A stretch of DNA of 64,000 nt, taken from IMG/VR virus record IMGVR_UViG_3300028837_002886, positions 1-64,000 of that record; one strand, given 5' to 3'. Both the position numbers and the translations under genes were made by a program. The stretch is from a virus. Below the pieces are notes generated by a model, which did not search any database, had not been told where the DNA came from, and saw nothing but the letters and a program-made list of their open reading frames with translations. This document shows, in pieces, positions 20,972 through 30,300 of this stretch; positions within the stretch are counted from its first letter, which is position 1; each line of letters opens with the position of its first letter.

Positions 20972-21240
20972 GCGAACTCCAACATTTGTGTTATTATTTC
21001 GGTTTTTGTATCTCTGCTATACAAAGATTTTGCCTCTATTTGTTTCTTACCTGTTTTTAAATCATCCCAGACATTCGGATCGGACGAATAACCACCTACA
21101 TTCATTTTGCCATAATCGTTCAGTTCGGCAATCATATGGCCAAACTTCTTTATGTGTATGCCGAGTGGTAAGTAGTAACACACTTCTGATCTATCTTGTG
21201 TTACTCTTTTTGCGTTATGCCACTTTCCAACCTCTGCCAT
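20968..21240 (-). CDS. Array protein 9 (last transcribed), small KWxx protein
   Basis: 90 residues beginning MAEVGKWHNAKRVTQDR. It shares with the 21257 product the sequence of a KW start, a Y-L-x-LGIH segment (CYYLPLGIHIKKFGHMIAEL) and a Gly/Val strand, so the two form one subfamily of the array. No catalytic residues stand out. It is coupled by ATGA to the gp25-like gene. Position in the operon suggests a virion component or assembly factor; function unknown. Confidence 0.75.
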   Translation of the reverse strand: MAEVGKWHNAKRVTQDRSEVCYYLPLGIHIKKFGHMIAELNDYGKMNVGGYSSDPNVWDDLKTGKKQIEAKSLYSRDTKTEIITQMLEFA

Positions 21241-21256
21241 TATCCAGGTCCTTTCA

Positions 21257-21553
21257 TTATAGCTCCAGGGCTCCTACTAATATTCCAGTTTTTATATATC
21301 TACGATATAGACCTAATTTATTGGCTTCTTCTTTGCTTAATTCTTTGTACCCCCACTTTTCAAGGAACAACGAAAGAAAATATTTTAAATCCAAAGTATT
21401 ATCGGTGACATATAGATCACCGGATTCGCCAACTTCTGCAACCAAGTATCCTGCGCCTTTTTTATGTATTCCAAGCAGCAGATACCAGCGTGTTTTTTCA
21501 TCTGTCGAATGTAGACTTTTGGCCGTACCGTACCATTTTACAAGTTCCGTCAT
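21257..21553 (-). CDS. Array protein 8, small KWY protein
   Basis: The start at 21553 (MTELVKWYGTAK) forms an ATGA overlap with the upstream gene and is preferred to an in-frame ATG 21 bases upstream; the product is 98 residues. The segment RWYLLLGIHKKGAGYLVAEV parallels the LGIHIKKFGHMIAEL segment of the following gene (20968), indicating duplication with strong divergence. The C-terminus is helical and basic. Function unknown. Confidence 0.75.
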   Translation of the reverse strand: MTELVKWYGTAKSLHSTDEKTRWYLLLGIHKKGAGYLVAEVGESGDLYVTDNTLDLKYFLSLFLEKWGYKELSKEEANKLGLYRRYIKTGILVGALEL

Positions 21554-21846
21554 TGTCTCGGTCCAAACAGCCAAAAGTAATTTTCTATAATTTTACCTTT
21601 GTTGCCCTTCAGATATCTCGCGACGTATTTTTTATCTGACGAAGACTCGTCGCAGACAACCATATTTTCTGGTTTTATAAGCCCGGTATTAATCCAAAGT
21701 TTTGTTAATTTATCATCACTTGTTACTAAATTGATATACGCCCACGGCATCAGTAACGAATTTTTGGGTGTTTTTATGGCAAATAAGAAAGTTCTTTCGT
21801 TTTTATATAACCGATGTTCTTGATACCACGTGTGGTATTTAATCAT
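21550..21846 (-). CDS. Array protein 7, subfamily A
   Basis: 98 residues. Shares with the products of 21846 and 22431 a common frame: an aromatic start (HTWYQEHR), FLFAIKTPK, WAYINLVTSDD, LWIN, then SDKKYVARYLKGNKGKIIEN and a F-x-x-FG-P end. These conserved blocks spread over the whole length show true paralogy rather than chance similarity. Both ends overlap neighbouring genes. Function unknown. Confidence 0.8.
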   Translation of the reverse strand: MIKYHTWYQEHRLYKNERTFLFAIKTPKNSLLMPWAYINLVTSDDKLTKLWINTGLIKPENMVVCDESSSDKKYVARYLKGNKGKIIENYFWLFGPRQ

Positions 21847-22148
21847 TATTCAGTTCCAAACTTATTGAAATATGCTAATACAATATTTCTTTTGTTGCCT
21901 TTCAGATGTCGCCAAATATGCTCTTCATCTTTTTTTGTTGCGCGCGCGAAGGGCAACTTTTCCGGTTTCGAGAGCAGCGAATGAATCCAAATCCTTCCAA
22001 AATCATCATCACTCGTCTGCAAAGTGATATACGCCCACGTATCGTCAGAGTAGCCGTGTTTAGGCGTTCTTATCGCGAACATGAAAATCTTTTTGTGTCC
22101 ACTTAATACTTCTTCCTCTCGTTTATACCATTTATAATACTCAGCCAT
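21846..22148 (-). CDS. Array protein 6, subfamily A
   Basis: 100 residues starting MAEYYKWYKREEE. Blocks shared with the 22431 and 21550 products: FMFAIRTPK, WAYITLQTSDDD, IWIHSLLSKPEKL and HLKGNKRNIVLAYFNKFG. It ends in a TAATG junction with the next array gene. The alternation A (this gene), B (22141), A (22431), B (22729) indicates duplication of a two-gene unit. Function unknown. Confidence 0.8.
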   Translation of the reverse strand: MAEYYKWYKREEEVLSGHKKIFMFAIRTPKHGYSDDTWAYITLQTSDDDFGRIWIHSLLSKPEKLPFARATKKDEEHIWRHLKGNKRNIVLAYFNKFGTE

Positions 22149-22431
22149 TTCGTATCTCGGTGTGATACTTAAATATATCGTCTATTAAATTGTGTTTCAA
22201 TTTAAGTCTTCGCATCGTTTTGAAAAGCTCGTCTTGTGTTTTTTTAGAAGGCTCTTTAACCAGGGACCAATATTGAGGTCCTAAAAATTGCGGACTAATG
22301 TGTCCATCATCAATCTTTGGTGTTATGACCATGGTATAACCGTGGCCGCCTTTACCCGGTACTGGCACGTTGATGGCCAGAAGGTAAAAGTTGTTTCTAT
22401 CCTGCCTATACCACTTGTAATAGTCAGCCAT
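22141..22431 (-). CDS. Array protein 5, subfamily B
   Basis: 96 residues starting MADYYKWYRQDRN. It pairs with the 22729 product: both have a G-rich segment after a YLL or YIL strand (NVPVPGKGGHGY here), then a Thr-Gln-Asp helix leading into MRRLKLKHNLIDDIF. The DNA encoding the last block is also nearly the same in both genes, so this duplication is more recent than the others. Overlaps the next gene by 8 bases. Function unknown. Confidence 0.8.
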   Translation of the reverse strand: MADYYKWYRQDRNNFYLLAINVPVPGKGGHGYTMVITPKIDDGHISPQFLGPQYWSLVKEPSKKTQDELFKTMRRLKLKHNLIDDIFKYHTEIRNG

Positions 22432-22736
22432 TATCCAGGTCCAAACATATTAAAATATTGTACTATAAATTTGCCCTTGTTTCCTTTCAAATATCGGCCG
22501 AGATATTCTTTATCCGATTTGCATTCGCGTCGGACGATCAACTCTCTCGGGCTCACGTACTCGTCATTAATCCAAAGTCTTGATAATTCATCCTCCGATG
22601 TTTCCAAAGTGAGATACACCCACGGCTCGCGCATGTTTTTTGATTTTGGCCTTTTTATACCAAACAAGAAGGACTTTAAGTCTCGCTTTGACCCTCCTCT
22701 CCTGTCTTCTCTATACCATTTATAGTAATCAGCCAC
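22431..22736 (-). CDS. Array protein 4, subfamily A
   Basis: 101 residues starting MADYYKWYREDRRGG. Contains the A-subfamily blocks FLFGIKRPK, WVYLTLETSEDELSRLWIN, and YLGRYLKGNKGKFIVQYF, ending in MFGPG. The start MADYYKWYR is also shared with the B genes on either side, so the subfamilies have a common N-terminal element and different bodies. Overlaps the next gene in a TAATG junction. Function unknown. Confidence 0.8.
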   Translation of the reverse strand: MADYYKWYREDRRGGSKRDLKSFLFGIKRPKSKNMREPWVYLTLETSEDELSRLWINDEYVSPRELIVRRECKSDKEYLGRYLKGNKGKFIVQYFNMFGPG

Positions 22737-23031
22737 TTTTCATTCCATAGTATCCAAACATCTCTTCTATCAAATTGTGTTTCAATTTGAGTCTTCGCAT
22801 CACTTCAAAAAGCCTGTCTTGTGTTTCTTTCGCAGGGTAGCTAATAGCGGGCCATGGGCCGCTATCGGCCCAACCTTTAGCCGATGCGAAGTCTAAACTA
22901 ACGTACCCCTCGTTATTGGGTTTTATGACCATAGCACAAAAACGGTAGCTTATGCCTGGTCCTGGCCCTTTAAAGCCCAGAATGTAATGCTTATTTACCT
23001 CTTGCTTATACCATTTATAGTAATCAGCCAT
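22729..23031 (-). CDS. Array protein 3, subfamily B
   Basis: 100 residues starting MADYYKWYKQEVN. The body has HYILGFKGPGPG, then ETQDRLFEVMRRLKLKHNLI, the same block order as the 22141 product. It overlaps the next gene by 8 bases, exactly as its B-subfamily paralogue does, which fits duplication of an A-B gene pair. No enzyme motif. Function unknown. Confidence 0.8.
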   Translation of the reverse strand: MADYYKWYKQEVNKHYILGFKGPGPGISYRFCAMVIKPNNEGYVSLDFASAKGWADSGPWPAISYPAKETQDRLFEVMRRLKLKHNLIEEMFGYYGMKSG

Positions 23032-23295
23032 TTATTGTGACCCGTGTATTGAGAATACCTTTTTTATCGCGCGCAACTTATCTCGAGAATCGCTAAGCTT
23101 AAATTTCCGTGGCATACCTGGTTCGAGTTCGTTTACGTATGTCGGAGGTTCATATTTTCCGGCGCGCACTCGCTCATCCTCTGTAAAGTAATATATACCT
23201 AAGGATTTATAAGCCGGCCAACCTGGCAATATAAGATACCAGTACATCTCTAATCTGCTTTTTGGAGATCGAAGCCACTCGCCCGTAGGAATCAT
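23032..23295 (-). CDS. Array protein 2, divergent member
   Basis: 87 residues starting MIPTGEWLRSPKSRLEM. The only similarity to the other array proteins is general: length, an aromatic start (GEWLR), an early Y-x-Y-L-I-L strand and a helical Lys-rich end. I place it in the array on position and architecture; homology is not proven. It ends one base before the next array gene begins. Function unknown. Confidence 0.65.
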   Translation of the reverse strand: MIPTGEWLRSPKSRLEMYWYLILPGWPAYKSLGIYYFTEDERVRAGKYEPPTYVNELEPGMPRKFKLSDSRDKLRAIKKVFSIHGSQ

Positions 23296-23305
23296 TTATG
23301 CCTCT

Positions 23306-23605
23306 TCAAATATACAAATTATAATTACTAATAAAATCTTTCAACGCCCACTGTTTATGATAAGCAGCCTTTTTTTTGAAAGCTCTGACCAGTTCGTTCC
23401 CCTCGTTGCTTAGCTCATCCAGTTCGGTCACATACTTATTATTTAGGCCAAAAGCAAGGTGAAGACTGACGGCCTCAACCGCGGTGCCAGATGTTAAATA
23501 AAAATACAAGCTCGTACCATCTTTCATCTTTATGGGCGTCATGTAAACTGCTGGCCTGTTGCTTGTGGTGCCTATGGATACCCACTTTTTTAATGTTGCT
23601 TTCAC
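23306..23605 (-). CDS. Array protein 1 (first transcribed), GTG start
   Basis: 99 residues. The start is GTG at 23605-23603, and it overlaps the TGA of the upstream structural gene once that gene's reading frame is corrected (GTGA). The protein starts MKATLKKWVSIG, then beta strands (YMTPIKMKDGTSLYFYLTSG) and a helical end. It resembles the other array proteins only in size and general layout. Function unknown. Confidence 0.7.
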   Translation of the reverse strand: MKATLKKWVSIGTTSNRPAVYMTPIKMKDGTSLYFYLTSGTAVEAVSLHLAFGLNNKYVTELDELSNEGNELVRAFKKKAAYHKQWALKDFISNYNLYI

Positions 23606-25436
23606 GATGGTTTAATCGCTCCAGAGTTAAGAAATCCATCAAGTATAACAAGCGAACCGTCTACTATTGCTCGCCACACTTTACTATCGTAAAAATTCAA
23701 ACTCAAAAAACTCTCACTGCTCGGCTGACCCGTCGTAGACTCGTCGTTCTCATCATACGGCGGTGGGAATCCTGTACCATCATTGAGAATTTTGATTTTA
23801 TAACTGGTCCATCTGGAGTATTGTAAAGCCTACCGGCATCACCGGTGCCAGCATCAAAACGATGAATCTCGTATTGTGCTGTCTGCATAACCATTTTCCA
23901 CGAGATTCTTATCCTGTCTGTATACTCCATTCGACTGCAGTCAACCTCATCGGTTCTCGGCTCGCGCTCCTCATATGGTATCCTCAAAGACTCAAGCTGT
24001 TGATCCAACAAGTTTACTTTTCCTGTTAATATATCAACGCCTTGAATGGTTGCGTTGTGTTTAACTAAAGTCCCACCACTTTTGTTTAATCTCGAATCTG
24101 TCCAAAGATATCTGAGCGCTCTCAAACCAGCAAACGCACCGTTTTTTGTCGCCGGAGTAAGAGTACCGAGGATGTCGTTTCCATTAATCTCTGACGTTCT
24201 GCTGTTTATCTTTGTTTTGGAGTCGCCGGCTATAGTATTTACAGCCCCGATTTCAGCATCGCTATAGCCGGCACCGTGCGATGTAGAACTGGCAGGTAAA
24301 TGAGCAGTTAGTTGACTCGCCCAAGAGCCACTGCCGCCACCAGTTGTAACTTCGCTATAAAAATCGTTTGTCTCCGTCCAACCTATTGCAATATCCCCCG
24401 GATTGTCCCATGTTCCAGTACCACCAAGAACTTCCCATGTTGGTGTAGTCTCGCCCAAAAGTGTTATATCGCTTTTATAATAAGCTATAATATCTTCTAA
24501 AACTGGTACCAAGGCGTTAATGTCTGTTATCAGAGTCGTCATGCCATTATAGTATGTACTCAGCGCTGTTGGGAACTCCTGCCAACCTGCGCCGCCCTGA
24601 TTCGACCACCAATCACCGTTGTTAACTCTTTGATTATTAGTCCATTTGTAATAATTCTGTATAACGGCATTGTGAGGACCACCTACCCAATCTGGATTCC
24701 AGTTGCCACCTTCTTCGTGTTCCGGAACCACGGTATAATAACCTTTAAAATAATAAGTTCCAGTAGACATATTCAACGCCATTGACGCGGTTAATGTACC
24801 CAAGAATTTAACTCCATTTGCCTCGATATAGTATTTACCATTCGTCAGAGGCGGAGATCCCGCTCCAGGAATATTAACTATAACTCCTAAGTACTTAGGA
24901 GGCGTTGGCCAATCTGGATTAAGCTTCAACGTAACAGTAGAGCCCACAGGAGCGCTGTATCTTGTGCTTCCTGCTGCCCCGGAAAATATCCAGCCATTTT
25001 GTAGCTGATCGGAATAAGTAGCCAAGTTGTTTATCAGCGCCACCATGCCCGCTGTGCCGCTGCCTGATTGTTGATTGCGATACATCTGCTCGCAAAGCTT
25101 GTAAACATTCATGTCCAGATACCCTTCGGTTATTGTTGGAAAGGTATCATAATCAGGAGCTGTCATAGAAAGAATCCATGGAGAAGTACCCGAAAGGGAT
25201 GCTAATGGTCCCCATGTGCCCATGAACTTGCTGACTGTCTGACCGTTTAAATGGTTTCTTTCACCATAGTACTTTATTATAGCATTTTCTACGCCTGTGA
25301 AGAGTTCGCCATTCACCTGATCCGATTGCGCAAATGCTTCTTTCTGTTGAGTATCCATATACCAGACGCTAAATTTGTTTAATCTGGTATCTTTCTTGAT
25401 AGACTCCTTTTTTATTTGTAACTCTGTTAGTGCCAT
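23602..25436 (-). CDS. Tail structural protein, apparent frameshift near 23787-23799
   Basis: As sequenced, the frame from 25436 ends at 23703 after 577 residues, finishing with an unnatural Arg-rich tail (DSHRRMMRTTSLRR). One extra A in either AAAA run (23799-23796 or shortly after) joins the frame that reads ILNDGTGFPPPYDENDES and continues to a TGA at 23604-23602, which forms a GTGA junction with the next gene. The corrected length is 611 residues. The protein is rich in Gly, Trp and Thr, with a helical N-terminus and beta-rich middle, and near residue 520 a fibronectin-like strand (RIRISWKMVMQTAQYEIHRF). It lies next to the spike gene; a baseplate or spike-associated role is inferred. Confidence 0.72.
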
Positions 25437-25439
25437 TTT

Positions 25440-26960
25440 TTAACCTTTAGCTAATACTTGACCTGCGAATGGAATTGTACAAGGGCCTCCTGATGTGCCA
25501 GGAGGAGATATTATCATAGCTGTCTTGTTTAGTATATCTCCAATCGCGGCGCCTAAATCTACCAAATTTCCTATTTCAACCTTCGCGTTGCCTATTATTT
25601 TGACTTTAGCGTTGCCTATGATTTCTACGTTTGCGCTGGCGTTTACCTTGAAGTTCATGCTGTCGGATTTTGTATCATTAGCGTCTAGCCTAAATACACC
25701 CAAACTGTCCGTTATAGTAACCAACATAGGCTCTATGGTAATTGCGCCTTGTGCGTTAGCCGTACTGAGTTGCAGCAATCCCTCATTTATGTGTAGGTAT
25801 TCTTTAGTGCTGCCGCCGGTATCCAACCTTGTCATTTCAACACTACCCAATGTGTTGATTAATAAACCGGGAGTTTCGTTGTTGAATCTGAGCACTTCAA
25901 AATCATTACCATATTCATATGTTCCTGATGGATCTGAGACTTGCGGATTATCCTGCTCGTTTGCGCCGTGCAACCACATTCCACTTTGCTGCATCTTGAC
26001 GAAGTTGCCCCAATCATCTTCTAGAGAAAACACACCTGCTCCAGCGCTGCCCGTGGAAACGATAGATATTCCATCTCGAGTGGTATTAATTAAATTATTC
26101 CATATATCGCCAATATGAACACCATCATCATCCATCCAAATACTGCTATATGCAGAAAACCCTACTTCTTCTTGGGATTCATTTTTTTTCGTTACTTTTG
26201 TTCTATAAAACCACCTGGTTTCCTCATCTTGAATTCTGAAGAAATTAGAATAATTAAGATTTAGTGGATCTGTTGTATCCTCATCGTCAGCTATTTCGCC
26301 TTCAAGCATTACATCATCTTCAATAGTATAAGATTCGAAGTTGTATGTATATCCTATCGCGTAACTGTCTTTACTTGTGCGGCCTTGATTATATTTTAAT
26401 ATAGTGAACTCGTCTTCAGACAGCTTAAGTAAGTTCTCAGATTTAATCCACGTTTCTGATTCATCGCTATCTGCGCCGATATCCGTATTAGTTACATCAT
26501 TTTCCCTTGTTGGATACTGTGTCTTCCAAACTATTGTAGTCGGATCATCATCCATTTCTACGGGAAGAGATGGAATAGTATACAGAACCTCCTCGTCCTC
26601 TTCAACAGGAAACTCTTTAAGGTTCGAGCCACCCAGCCAAATAGCAGTGGCGCCATCGGCGTCGAGATATCCAACAAAGCCAACAGAGCCTATTGGTGGT
26701 ATAATATGTATACCTGAGTTTTGAGGGCCTCCCAATAAGTTTAAAACGAATGCCCACTCGTAGTTCTCATCCAGTTCGTTCACAGAGTCAAATTTAAATG
26801 TTCTTATGAGAATGCGGCCTCTGTTTTGCGGATCGTTTGTGTTTATTACTTTGCCACGATAAATGGCGTTATACTGGCCCTGGCTAAGCGTCTGCTTTTC
26901 GGTTGGCAGGTATCGCTTGGTAAGATGTTCTCTTGATGCTGGACGGACAATGGCTTCCAC
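25440..26960 (-). CDS. Baseplate spike protein, gp5/gpV-like, without lysozyme domain
   Basis: 506 residues. The N-terminal OB-fold region is visible at about 30-112: YRGKVINTNDPQNRGRILIR, then IHIIPPIGSVGFVGYLDADG. The C-terminal part reads as a repetitive beta-helix (ASANVEIIGNAKVKIIGNAK near 445-465), as in T4 gp5 and VgrG spikes that puncture the outer membrane. The lysozyme domain that T4 gp5 carries between these parts is absent; residues 120-290 are acidic and unrecognised. Genes on both sides are baseplate genes. Confidence 0.85.
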   Translation of the reverse strand: MEAIVRPASREHLTKRYLPTEKQTLSQGQYNAIYRGKVINTNDPQNRGRILIRTFKFDSVNELDENYEWAFVLNLLGGPQNSGIHIIPPIGSVGFVGYLDADGATAIWLGGSNLKEFPVEEDEEVLYTIPSLPVEMDDDPTTIVWKTQYPTRENDVTNTDIGADSDESETWIKSENLLKLSEDEFTILKYNQGRTSKDSYAIGYTYNFESYTIEDDVMLEGEIADDEDTTDPLNLNYSNFFRIQDEETRWFYRTKVTKKNESQEEVGFSAYSSIWMDDDGVHIGDIWNNLINTTRDGISIVSTGSAGAGVFSLEDDWGNFVKMQQSGMWLHGANEQDNPQVSDPSGTYEYGNDFEVLRFNNETPGLLINTLGSVEMTRLDTGGSTKEYLHINEGLLQLSTANAQGAITIEPMLVTITDSLGVFRLDANDTKSDSMNFKVNASANVEIIGNAKVKIIGNAKVEIGNLVDLGAAIGDILNKTAMIISPPGTSGGPCTIPFAGQVLAKG

Positions 26961-26963
26961 GCA

Positions 26964-27317
26964 TTACGCTCCTGAAGAACCTAGCACTCTAAAGGCATCT
27001 GGAATTCTGACGGTTATGCCCGAATCTAAATCTCTTACTGGATGCTCAATATTGTTTTCCTTTGCTATGACCCACCACAGTTTTGTTGTTCCATAGAACT
27101 TCAAAGAAATAAGATCTGGTCTTCCCGCTAAATACTTTTCTATAACATAATAAGTATCCTCAGGACCTTCGGGATAACTCGGTAGATTATTATATCCCAA
27201 CCCTATTCTGAAATCAGACACCACTTCGTCGTATATGATTGTATAATATTGAAAACGGTTGTAGGTATCGTATAGATTATTTTGTTTGCCCGACGTTGTT
27301 TTCTTTGTTATAGCCAT
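26964..27317 (-). CDS. LysM-like baseplate wedge protein (gp53-like)
   Basis: 117 residues. Residues 66-111 carry a LysM-like pattern: RPDLISLKFYGTTKLWWVIA, then EN, then SGITVRIPD. In contractile phages this type of small protein (T4 gp53 or tail X-like) clamps wedges or the hub. Position between the spike gene and the 1291-residue gene, 3 bases from the former, agrees with a baseplate role. The LysM match is good; equivalence to gp53 itself is inference. Confidence 0.8.
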   Translation of the reverse strand: MAITKKTTSGKQNNLYDTYNRFQYYTIIYDEVVSDFRIGLGYNNLPSYPEGPEDTYYVIEKYLAGRPDLISLKFYGTTKLWWVIAKENNIEHPVRDLDSGITVRIPDAFRVLGSSGA

Positions 27318-27327
27318 AGCTTACTCC

Positions 27328-30300
27328 TTAGAAAAGACCACCAATTCCACCGATTTTGTCGAGAACAGATTGTTTCAAGCTTGGGTTCTGGAGTTGTTGT
27401 TTGTATGGTAAATAGCCAGACAGGTCTGCCATGCCCTCGAAAGTGAAGATATCCTCATCTACTTCTATCATACTCAATGCGATTTTTACTATTTGATATC
27501 GTTTCGTTTCTTGATTTATTTGGCCCTCAAATGTTACCGCAACTTGATTTATAATAAACAATGGATCTATATCTGTTTTTTGGACATACTCGCCGTTTTT
27601 ATCTCTCAAGCTCACGCGCTTCTTAAAGTAATTACCGTATACCAGTCTAACTACAGCTGGTGCTGTTGCGTCTTCCCGGTGGTATTGTGGAACCACCAAA
27701 CCTCTGATAGTATTAAGAATCCAGTAGACTGTGTTTTCATCCCAACCTTGAAGGTCTTCCATGCCTTGATAATCATTAGCAAGATATCTCTCAAGCGTTT
27801 TGGCACCCGAACTCAGAATGTCCTTGTCTATAGCAGATCTAGCCAAGTCCGCAATGGTAGTTGATGCCAAATCTATGCGCTTGGCCGAATCACTGACGGG
27901 TGCTGGCTCTAATACCGCATAAGTAAGGTTCATTGACAGTGTCCTGTTTTCAGAACCTGTATATGTATAAAGACTGTTTGAGCGGCCAAGAATCTGAAGT
28001 GGCGCCCAGCTGGCCGATTTGGAATCGCCAGTGATCTCTGGAGTAAATTGAAATGGCAGTCTTGCCGGTATATTCAACGGCTCTTGGCCGCCATATCCAA
28101 CCGCGCCGCTTCCCCATGGTGTGTATTTCTTACGGCCCTTGTAAATGTGATCCTGATCTCCAGCCTCTTCGGCTATGTTCATCGGGTTGCCTTCGGCGTC
28201 TTTGATGTTGCCCTTGCTGAACACCTCCAAATAGCCGTAACCTCTCAGGCTCTTTCCGCCTATTGTTAGGACTCTAGGTTTTACTTTGTCTAGATTGGCT
28301 TCAGATGTTTTTGGAACCTTGCCAGGTTCCGCATTCTGACCTTGACTGTCACCTGGCTTGAATAAGTTTTTTATGCCGGTTTTTGCCCAATCCGCCATGG
28401 CTCCACGAGGACCCACTGGTCTGGATAATTTATTCAACGAAAAATACATGTCATAGTATGGCAAGTTCTGGCCTATGGTAAAAGGTCCGCCGTATGCTAT
28501 CCTGACTTCTTCGGGTATGTTGTTTAGGTTTCTGGGATTAACCCCTAGGCTACCAGCGGCCTCTGCTGTTGTTCTAAATCCTGGTATGTTTGTCAAATGT
28601 AAATCCAATGGAAGTTTCTTTTCAAATCCCATACCGGCTTCGGCTCTGTATGTTCTAACATAACCAGCCGCATTTCTGCGCTCATCATAACTTCTATCAT
28701 CTAGATAAGTAATGATGACCTGGTTATCGCCACTGTCTTTGGTGAGTGTGCCTTTTGGAAACGTTTCTAATGGCACGCTTTCGCCCGGTAAAATAGTCGG
28801 AGCTGGAGTCACAAACCCCGATGGATCGAATGGATACTCAGGAGCGTCCTTTGTAAAGTCTCTGTCAGGATCCTCGTTTACAGTTAAAACATCGACGGGT
28901 ATTCTTGGTGCGTCTTGTGTCCCTTTGGTCGCTCCAGCATAAGCGGCCATGCTGACATCCAGATCGACATCCAATGGGGAATGTTCATCGGGATCTTTGG
29001 CAAATGCGCTGAACACTTTTTCATTGCCTTCGGCATCCACATTCTCAACTAATGTATCATAATTAGGAGAATCTTTTATTTGACTTGCATCAGTCAACAT
29101 TGACTCTTCTGTTAGTCCAGTGAGGTTCTTTGAATAAGGATTTATTGCGGGATCTACATCTGTATTTCTTGTTATGTCCAGTTCAATTTTCGGATCCCCT
29201 TCGGTGCCTTTGACTACACTGGCATCTGGTAGCATACCTCGATCAGTCAAGCCGTTCTCGTTTTGTCCTGGAGTTATTTTTTCTTCGTGAACAGTTCTAT
29301 CTATCTGTTCTAATGGCTCAACTTGATCCAACTTGGCGTTATGCGCTCCTATCATCATACCGCCATCTTCTTGTGTGCCGGGTTTATTTGTTCCAGCCAA
29401 AGGAGTATCCAGCGGTTTGAATGTATAGTTAGGAGTTTGAGCCTCGGTTTTGATAAGAGAAGCGTCGGCCGCGTCAAATGTGTTAAATGTATCTCTTAGC
29501 CCTCCGCCCGATGTGACGCCTGTAACGTTTACTCTTCCGCTGGGACTTTCAGGTTTTGGTCTGATTTGATCTGCAGGTCCTTGTTCTTGAACGCCAGGTA
29601 TAACAGCTTCTATCTCTTCCTTTTGTGCTTCTCTTGCGGTAAACGTGTATTCGAGTTCGTTATCGCTTTTTGCAGGAGAACCAACCGTGACTGATGGTAT
29701 GCGTTCGTTAGAGGATACCGCAGGGCCTTCGATTGTTACGGCCTCCGAAAAATTGTCTGGAGATATAATAGTTGAATATCCCTGCTCCTCGCGATTGTCC
29801 ACTTGAACACGAATGTTAGTAAATAATTGTTCTAACGTTTCTGCTTTTATGCCTTTATCTGTCTGATGAAACACGTCCGTCAAATACGTATCTGTTCCCG
29901 GAGGTAGCTCAAATTCTGCATCAGCTATATTTAGTTCTTCCTTGCTGACGTGAGCAGCTACTTCCGCTACCAATGCGGCCATTACTTCTTGTGCGCTTAG
30001 TGGTTTTACGGAGCTGCTGTCCTGTGCCGGGTTGTTTCTAATATAATTCAAATCCGCTTCCAAATCTCCGCGGCTTATTGTTATAACATTTTCCTCGGTT
30101 TTTGCATTTTTATTATATATTTCTCCCAATGGCTTATCGCCATAAAGCTCCTGAATTTTGTCTCTGCTGAACTGCTCTATGTCTATAATCTTTTGATTTG
30201 CCACCACATTTTTGATGTTCTCTATAACATCATCCCAATTGATTTCCTGATCTTCTTTGTTGGTTTGTAGTTCAGAAGGAAGTATCTCTTGAAGCTCTTT

